DNA of 9,243 nucleotides from Acidimicrobiia bacterium (GTDB lineage: Bacteria > Actinomycetota > Acidimicrobiia > Acidimicrobiales > Ilumatobacteraceae). Made by a program: the position numbers and the translations under genes. This document shows, in pieces, positions 5,444 to 9,243 of the stretch. The stretch lies in the NCBI GenBank assembly GCA_013811855.1, contig JACCUL010000334.1:1-9243 (forward strand), given 5' to 3'. Below the pieces are notes generated by a model. It saw nothing but the letters and a program-made list of their open reading frames with translations. It made no database searches and had not been told where the DNA came from. Each line of letters begins with the position of its first letter. Position 1 is the first letter of the stretch.

Positions 5444-6337
5444 TTACGACGGCGGTGCCGGGGCGGGCACGACGGTGTCGAGGAAGTCGACGACGGCGAC
5501 GTTGAAGCGGTCGTTGCGATCGCCAGCGACCATGTGCCCGGCGCCGGCGACGTCGACCTGGCGGGCGTGGGGGATCAGCGAGCGCAGGTGGGCGGCGCCC
5601 TCCTCGCTGAGCAGATCGCTCTGCATGCCGCGCACGATCAGCGTGGGGATCGTCACCCGTGTCGCCGCCGCTTCCAGCCGCTCGTGGGGGACGAAGCGCT
5701 CGTTGGGCAGGCCGTCGATGCCGCCTTCGCCGGCGGTCGGCCGCAGCCCCATGAAGCGAGGGTCCCAGTGCCAGTGCCACCGCCCGTCGTCGTGGAGGCG
5801 GAGGTTCTTCTTGAGGCCCGACAGGTCAGACGGCCGCGACCGGTGCGGGTTGTAGGTCTGGATCGCGTCGGCCGCCTCCTCCAGCGAGGCGAACCCGTCG
5901 AGCCCCTGGCGCATGAACGCCCGGATGCGCTCGACCCCGGCGGGCTCGACCCGCGGTGCGACGTCGACCAGCACCAGTCCGGCGGCGATCGGATGGTCGG
6001 CCTCGCCGATGGCGAGCAGGCTGGCGATCCCACCGAGCGACGCCCCGACGAGGGCCGGCGGGGCCGACAGCCCGTCGCAGACCGCCACGATGTCGGCGGC
6101 GAATCGCTCGAGGTGGTAGTTGCCGTCGGGTGACCACTCGCTCTCGCCGTGGCCGCGCAGGTCGACGGTCATCGAGTACCACCCCGCCGCCCCGAGCGCC
6201 CGGGCCGTGTTGTCCCACGAGTGGCGGGTCTGCCCACCCCCGTGGAACAGCACGACAGGCGGGTCGGCGGGGGAGCCGTAGGCGTCGGCGGCGAGCGAGA
6301 TGCCGTCGGCGACGGGCAGGCGCAGGGGGGAGGCCAT
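5444..6337 (-). CDS. Alpha/beta-hydrolase fold enzyme
   Basis: A 297-aa enzyme of typical length for single-domain alpha/beta hydrolases. The oxyanion-hole motif is FHGGGQTRHSW (31-41). DLRGHGES (59-66) follows strand 4. The nucleophile elbow is GASLGG (98-103) with Ser100. The acid is probably Asp241 after strand 7 (IVRGMQSDLLS), and His268 in GAGHMV is the catalytic base. Residues about 130-215 form the helical cap. A serine nucleophile rules out haloalkane dehalogenase and epoxide hydrolase chemistry, which use aspartate, and favours an esterase, lactonase or C-C hydrolase. There is no signal peptide, so it is cytoplasmic. The substrate is unknown. The ATG at 6337 has only a weak GGG-type site. 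The gene precedes typA on the same strand by 38 bp and follows the BTRD1 protein gene by 84 bp, so co-transcription is possible but not shown. Confidence 0.92.
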   Translation of the reverse strand: MASPLRLPVADGISLAADAYGSPADPPVVLFHGGGQTRHSWDNTARALGAAGWYSMTVDLRGHGESEWSPDGNYHLERFAADIVAVCDGLSAPPALVGASLGGIASLLAIGEADHPIAAGLVLVDVAPRVEPAGVERIRAFMRQGLDGFASLEEAADAIQTYNPHRSRPSDLSGLKKNLRLHDDGRWHWHWDPRFMGLRPTAGEGGIDGLPNERFVPHERLEAAATRVTIPTLIVRGMQSDLLSEEGAAHLRSLIPHARQVDVAGAGHMVAGDRNDRFNVAVVDFLDTVVPAPAPPS

Positions 6338-6398
6338 CGCCCCACCCTGTCAGCCGAGTTGGCGAGTTCCGCTACTCGGGCCGGCTCCGCGCCATGGC

Positions 6399-6423
6399 GA
6401 CCCGTCCCGGGCGCGCTCGGGTC
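6399..6423 (-). terminator. Possible hairpin at the 3' end of the BTRD1/beta-lactamase gene
   Basis: GACCCG (6399-6404) and CGGGTC (6418-6423) are complementary with a 13-base loop, overlapping the stop codon of the leftward serine-hydrolase gene. A second dyad, CCGAGT (6354-6359) and ACTCGG (6374-6379), follows in the same 84-bp gap. Neither has a T-tract. They could lessen read-through into the alpha/beta hydrolase gene; the evidence is weak. Confidence 0.25.
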
Positions 6424-8374
6424 AGGCCAGGCGCGCCATGCCGTAGTCCGGGAAGTGGTCCCGCTTGGCCGACCAGGCGGTGGCGCGGATCGCGGCGTCG
6501 ATCTGCGGCCATCGCTGCCGGAAGAGCACCTGATCGTTGACGCCGTTGTAACAGAGCGCGATCCCGATGCCGTCGAGGGTGAAGCTGACGACGTTCTGCG
6601 AGGTGAAGAGGTAACCGCCCTTCGACGCGTGGTACGTCGTCCCGTCGAAGGTGACACCGTCGAAGCCGTGTCCAGCCCGCGGTCGTCCGGAGTGGGCGGC
6701 GAGGTCGAGCAACGAGAGCAGGGCGGCCCGGCTGAGCATCGGGTTCTTGCGGTTGCGATTCATCGCCGCGATCACGCGCGCCAGGTCGACCGCCGCGGAC
6801 GACAGTCCGCCGGTGGCCTGCGACTGCTCGAGGTGGAGGTTGCCGTAGACGTCGGCGACGAGGGGTTCGTCGGCGGTCATGACGCTCCGCTGGACGACGA
6901 GATCGAGTCGATCCTCGCCCGTGCGGTGGTAGCGGGCCTCGTCGGTGAACGCTTGGCCGACGAGCGAGGTGGCACTACGAGTGCGGGTCATCTGCAGCGG
7001 GTCGAGGATCGTCGTCTTGATGGCGTCGGCGAACGACGCCGCGTTGCGCCGGCGGGCGACGACCATGCCGAGTAGCTCGTAGCCGAAGTTGTTGTAGTCC
7101 GGCGCCGTGGCGAGGAGCCCGAGCGACGCCACGTACGACGCCGTCTCCCGCTCGTTGACCGGCAGGGCCTTGTTGAACGCCTGGGCGACGCTCCGGTCGA
7201 GCGCCCAGTCGGGACGTACCCGGCTGCGGTGGATGAGGAGGTCCTCGATCGTGATGGCGCTGAAATCGGCCGGCGGGGCGGACCCGTTCGGCGTGGTCAC
7301 GTTGAGCACGCTCTGGGCGGTGTCGGTGAGCGCCAGCTTGCCCTCGGCGATCAGCTGGTGGATGGCGAGGCCGGCGAACATCTTCGACACGCTGGCGACG
7401 CGGAACGGTGTCGTCGGCAGCACCGTCGGATAGCCGGGCTCGGCCCAGGTGTACCCGCGGGTGAACACGAGGTGGGTGTTGCGGACCACGGACAGCGAGG
7501 CGCCTCGGACACCGGCCTCCGTCAGGGTCGCCTGCATGACGGCATCGACAGCGGGGGCGGTGCCCAGTCCAACCGATATCCACTGCCTCGCGAGCGGGGT
7601 CTCCTGCTTGGCGAACAAGACGGCGAAGCGCCGGGCCGCACCGCTGCCGCCGCCCTGGACGCAGATCGGATAGAAGCCGAGCGGGACGAGCCGGTCGAAC
7701 TCGGCCTGGTACTGCGCGCTGGTGAGGCTGTGGCGGGCGACCCACGGGCCGATCTGGTCGTCGACGAAGATCGACAGGTAGCGGCCGTCGCCGTCGAGCG
7801 CGACATACGCGGGCCGGGCCCAGCCGGAGACCTGGGCGTCGAAGCGCCGCTGGTAGTCCGTCGCGCTGTCGGCGATGCCCGCCGCGCTCCACGCCAGCCG
7901 GCGATCGTTGCCCGGCCAGATCCCCGCGTACCGTGGCGACCCGGGGTCGCCGTACACGGCGCCACAGGTCATCCGCCACCCGTTGGTGTGCGCCTCCTCG
8001 TCCCAGTGTTGGATCGTGTTCGGATCGGAGGCGGCGCCCGAGGTCAACCCGAACCGGGTCAACGGCACCGGACCGGGTCGCTGCTCGAAGACGCCGGCGA
8101 ACACGGGGCTCGCCGCCGGTCCGGCCACGCTGAGAATCGTCGGGTGCATGCCGGCCGCGGTGGCGCTGTTGAACGCGTTCTGGTACTGCGCGGCGTCGAT
8201 GTTGTGGACTGCGGACCAGTCCGGTCCCGCCCGCCGGACCCACACCGCCGCGTAGAGCGGGTTGGCCGGCTGGTACACGCTCAGCGAGATGAGCCGATAC
8301 CCCTGCGGGTACAACGTGGTGAAACGGGACTGGTGGTACGCGCCGTCAGAGTCGTGATACGCAACGAAGTCCAC
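6422..8374 (-). CDS. BTRD1-repeat plus class C beta-lactamase-fold serine hydrolase (polyglycine-hydrolase-like architecture)
   Basis: A 650-aa protein with two parts. Residues 1-268 hold five degenerate repeats of about 48-57 aa, each with an aromatic/QYQxxF helix, a GY/GF turn, and strands ending in a YAAVW/FAGVF/FAVLF pattern (ends near 46, 97, 153, 204, 255). This matches what I know of bacterial tandem repeat domain 1. Residues 270-645 are a serine beta-lactamase/DD-peptidase fold: SxxK at Ser328-Lys331 (VASVSKM), YxN at Tyr427-Asn429 (PDYNNFGYELLG), and KGG at 585-587 in place of KTG. The domain order is that of fungal polyglycine hydrolases and related bacterial proteins, so an esterase/protease or peptidase is more likely than antibiotic resistance. 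The GTG start has an AGGGAG site 6 bases upstream, and an in-frame stop two codons upstream excludes a longer N-terminus, so there is no signal peptide. The protein therefore appears cytoplasmic, unlike most relatives. Confidence 0.9.
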   Translation of the reverse strand: MDFVAYHDSDGAYHQSRFTTLYPQGYRLISLSVYQPANPLYAAVWVRRAGPDWSAVHNIDAAQYQNAFNSATAAGMHPTILSVAGPAASPVFAGVFEQRPGPVPLTRFGLTSGAASDPNTIQHWDEEAHTNGWRMTCGAVYGDPGSPRYAGIWPGNDRRLAWSAAGIADSATDYQRRFDAQVSGWARPAYVALDGDGRYLSIFVDDQIGPWVARHSLTSAQYQAEFDRLVPLGFYPICVQGGGSGAARRFAVLFAKQETPLARQWISVGLGTAPAVDAVMQATLTEAGVRGASLSVVRNTHLVFTRGYTWAEPGYPTVLPTTPFRVASVSKMFAGLAIHQLIAEGKLALTDTAQSVLNVTTPNGSAPPADFSAITIEDLLIHRSRVRPDWALDRSVAQAFNKALPVNERETASYVASLGLLATAPDYNNFGYELLGMVVARRRNAASFADAIKTTILDPLQMTRTRSATSLVGQAFTDEARYHRTGEDRLDLVVQRSVMTADEPLVADVYGNLHLEQSQATGGLSSAAVDLARVIAAMNRNRKNPMLSRAALLSLLDLAAHSGRPRAGHGFDGVTFDGTTYHASKGGYLFTSQNVVSFTLDGIGIALCYNGVNDQVLFRQRWPQIDAAIRATAWSAKRDHFPDYGMARLA

Positions 8375-8380
8375 GGCTCA

Positions 8381-8386
8381 CTCCCT
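8381..8386 (-). promoter_or_regulatory. Ribosome binding site of the BTRD1/beta-lactamase gene
   Basis: The minus strand reads AGGGAG 6 bases before the GTG at 8374. An in-frame TGA (8378-8380) lies between this site and the start codon, fixing the start. Confidence 0.75.
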
Positions 8387-8497
8387 CGTGCCCTGTGGCC
8401 GAACCGCCGGACCGTATGCGGCTCGGAGCGCTCGTGCGGTCGAATTCGCACATTCCTCGTCGCCGAAGCGGCCGGCCGTCGACGAAGAGCACCCGCG

Positions 8498-8503
8498 TAA
8501 CCT
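8498..8503 (+). promoter_or_regulatory. Possible -10 box of the tRNA-Arg promoter
   Basis: TAACCT matches the actinobacterial TANNNT -10 pattern and ends 12 bases before the mature tRNA 5' end, which would leave a leader of about 5 bases for RNase P to remove. No convincing -35 box is visible. The rest of the 141-bp gap (8375-8515) between the leftward serine-hydrolase gene and the tRNA holds nothing else I can support. Confidence 0.4.
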
Positions 8504-8515
8504 GACGTCGGTCCA

Positions 8516-8588
8516 GCTCCCGTAGCTCAGGGGATAGTGCATCGGTTTCCTAAACCGTGTGTCGCAGGTTCGAATCCTGCCGGGAGCG
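8516..8588 (+). tRNA. tRNA-Arg (anticodon CCT)
   Basis: A complete cloverleaf decoding AGG. The acceptor stem is GCTCCCG (8516-8522) and CGGGAGC (8581-8587), a perfect 7-bp match, with discriminator G8588. The D arm is 8525-8540. The anticodon stem-loop is 8542-8558 with loop TTCCTAA and anticodon CCT at 8549-8551. The T arm has a perfect 5-bp stem, GCAGG and CCTGC, around TTCGAAT (8564-8580). CCA is not encoded. Two stem positions look like T-T mismatches: 12-23 in the D stem and 27-43 at the base of the anticodon stem. The integrase gene 98 bp downstream suggests its 3' half serves as an attachment site. Confidence 0.97.
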
Positions 8589-8646
8589 CCGCATAACCCC
8601 AGCTAGACCGATATCGACGGCAGTGGTCGAACCCTCGAAGGGGTCC

Positions 8647-8668
8647 GTGGTAACGCTGTGGTAACGCT
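8647..8668 (+). repeat. Tandem 11-bp direct repeat in front of the integrase gene
   Basis: GTGGTAACGCT occurs twice head to tail (8647-8657 and 8658-8668), perfectly conserved, one helical turn apart. The second copy ends 6 bases before the integrase -10 box. The 9-mer GGTCCGTGG also occurs twice (8642-8650 and 8682-8690), flanking this block 40 bp apart. Helically phased repeats next to an integrase start suggest arm-type binding sites for the integrase or an excisionase, or an operator controlling it. Confidence 0.7.
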
Positions 8669-8674
8669 ATCTGC

Positions 8675-8680
8675 TAGGTT
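8675..8680 (+). promoter_or_regulatory. -10 box of a leaderless integrase promoter
   Basis: TAGGTT fits the TANNNT pattern and ends 6 bases before the GTG start at 8687, the same geometry as the arsR promoter. No Shine-Dalgarno precedes the GTG. The -35 zone falls inside the tandem 11-bp repeat, so proteins binding that repeat could directly affect transcription. Confidence 0.55.
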
Positions 8681-8686
8681 TGGTCC

Positions 8687-9243
8687 GTGGCCAGCGGCAC
8701 GATCTACCGTCGGAAGACCCGCGCGGGCCCCTCGTCGTGGGTCATGCACGCCACGTGGCAGGAGGCTGGACGCCGCCGTCAGCTGAAGCGTTCGTTCCGA
8801 ACGAAGCACGCGGCGAAGGACGAGCTCGCCCGGTTCCTCGGCGCCCACCACGCCGGCAACTTCGTGCAGCCGACGCGCCTGACGGTGGCCGAGTTCCTCG
8901 AGCCGTGGCTCGACGGGCTGACGAACCAAGGACGTCGTCCCTCGACGCTGTTCGGCTACCGGCAAGTGTTCAAGAACTATGTCCTGCCGCGCCTTGGCGG
9001 CATGGCGCTGCAGGACCTCCGCGTCACTGACGTCGACGCCCTCTACGCCGACCTTCTGCGTACGGGGCGGCAGGACGGCAGCGGACTTGCCATGAGCAGC
9101 GTCCAGCACGTTCACACGGCCTTCAACAAGATGCTCAACGACGCCGAGCGCAAGGGTCTGATCACGCGCAACGTCGCCCGCCTCGCCAACCACCCGTCGC
9201 AGGCCGCCGCCCGGGCGAGCGCGCCGGAGATGCAGGCCTGGAC
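8687..9243 (+). CDS. Tyrosine recombinase (phage-type integrase), N-terminal 185 aa, 3' end outside window
   Basis: The frame is open from a GTG at 8687 to the right edge. It begins MASGTIYRRKTRAGPSSW (1-18), the short arm-type DNA-binding domain of phage and ICE integrases, followed by strands with basic residues (RRRQLKRSFRTKHAAKDEL, 29-47). From about residue 64 the SAM-like core-binding domain is clear: LTVAEFLEPWLDGL (65-78), RRPSTLFGYRQVFKNYVLPRLGG (83-105), LQDLRVTDVDALYADLL (108-124), SSVQHVHTAFNKMLNDAERKGLITRNVA (138-165). Full-length relatives have about 370-420 aa, so the catalytic domain with the R-H-R-Y residues lies beyond the window and its integrity cannot be judged. The GTG is preferred because a -10 box sits 6 bases upstream and the residues from it match the family's N-terminus. 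It follows tRNA-Arg(CCT), its presumed integration target, on the same strand. Confidence 0.92.
   Translation, partial: MASGTIYRRKTRAGPSSWVMHATWQEAGRRRQLKRSFRTKHAAKDELARFLGAHHAGNFVQPTRLTVAEFLEPWLDGLTNQGRRPSTLFGYRQVFKNYVLPRLGGMALQDLRVTDVDALYADLLRTGRQDGSGLAMSSVQHVHTAFNKMLNDAERKGLITRNVARLANHPSQAAARASAPEMQAW

Larger units (their letters stand above)
8589..9243 (+). mobile_element. Left end of a tRNA-Arg-integrated element (integrative element or prophage), continuing past the window
   Basis: A tyrosine recombinase gene starting 98 bp after the 3' end of an intact tRNA gene is the standard geometry for elements that integrate into tRNA 3' ends. The crossover core would lie in the anticodon-to-T-arm half of the tRNA (about 8549-8588), restored by the element on integration. 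The opposite junction, a direct repeat of the tRNA 3' end, must lie to the right and is not visible. Codons in this stretch look less strictly C/G-ended than in typA, consistent with foreign origin; this was judged by eye, not computed. Confidence 0.6.

Noticed and set aside
5444..6337. Assignment of the alpha/beta hydrolase as epoxide hydrolase or haloalkane dehalogenase
   Set aside because: The nucleophile elbow is GASLGG with serine; those enzymes use aspartate.
6422..8374. Calling the beta-lactamase-fold protein an antibiotic-resistance enzyme
   Set aside because: It has no signal peptide, carries N-terminal BTRD1-like repeats, and has KGG rather than KTG. Its architecture matches hydrolases of other substrates.
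8411..8416. TACGGT on the minus strand as -10 box of the BTRD1/beta-lactamase gene
   Set aside because: It fits TANNNT, but no -35 hexamer is found at a usable spacing, so the promoter cannot be placed with confidence.
7229..8500. Plus-strand open frame of 423 codons
   Set aside because: It is antisense to the BTRD1/beta-lactamase gene, whose catalytic motifs and repeats are unmistakable. The translation is low-complexity and motif-free.
8631..8644. Short ACCCT-CGA-AGGGGT dyad after the tRNA as a terminator
   Set aside because: The stem is only four to five base pairs with an unpaired G and no T-tract, too weak to call.
8603..9193. Minus-strand open frame of 196 codons
   Set aside because: It is antisense to the integrase, whose plus-strand frame carries recognisable arm-binding and core-binding domains and is open to the window edge.
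1..9243. CRISPR arrays, rRNA genes and transposase-bearing insertion sequences
   Set aside because: No regularly spaced repeats, rRNA signatures, transposase motifs or flanking terminal inverted repeats were seen.

Overview
The window is GC-rich, densely packed bacterial DNA with long C/G-ended codons and several gene starts that look leaderless (a TANNNT -10 box 6-9 bases before a GTG start). This fits a high-GC actinobacterium. An Acidimicrobiia-like host is my best guess, but that is inference from style, not a database match.

Layout. At the left edge is the 3' part of a secreted or membrane-anchored SGNH (GDSL-type) hydrolase (1-840, +). It converges on a 1-Cys, Prx6-type peroxiredoxin (855-1517, -). 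A 225-bp intergenic region (1518-1742) carries two inverted repeats and a well-formed promoter/operator. It separates the peroxiredoxin from a rightward cluster: an ArsR-family repressor (1743-2066), an AHSA1/SRPBCC protein with an unusual C-terminal TPR-like helical domain (2086-3024), possibly a 39-codon micro-ORF (3021-3140), and a small PNPOx-like flavin-fold protein (3137-3508). This cluster converges on a leftward block, with a 16-bp palindrome as likely shared terminator. Read 5' to 3' on the minus strand, the block is: a BTRD1-repeat plus class C beta-lactamase-fold serine hydrolase (8374-6422), an alpha/beta hydrolase (6337-5444), and the ribosome-associated GTPase TypA/BipA (5405-3549).

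The right end is a mobile-element boundary. A complete tRNA-Arg(CCT) gene (8516-8588, +) is followed 98 bp later by the 5' end of a tyrosine recombinase (integrase) gene, which reads rightward out of the window (8687-9243). Between them lie a tandem 11-bp direct repeat and a leaderless-type -10 box. This is the classic layout of an integrative element inserted at a tRNA 3' end; its cargo lies beyond the window.

How the genes work together. The ArsR repressor most likely binds the perfect operator between its own -35 and -10 boxes and controls the SRPBCC gene, and perhaps the PNPOx-like gene, as one transcript. TypA, the peroxiredoxin and the tRNA are housekeeping functions. The BTRD1/beta-lactamase protein resembles the architecture of polyglycine hydrolases but has no signal peptide. 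The least described items are the SRPBCC-TPR fusion, the signal-less BTRD1 serine hydrolase, the long hairpin at 1614-1660, and the repeats in front of the integrase. No convincing new multi-gene defence or biosynthetic system is visible inside the window. If one exists here, the integrative element to the right is the likeliest place.
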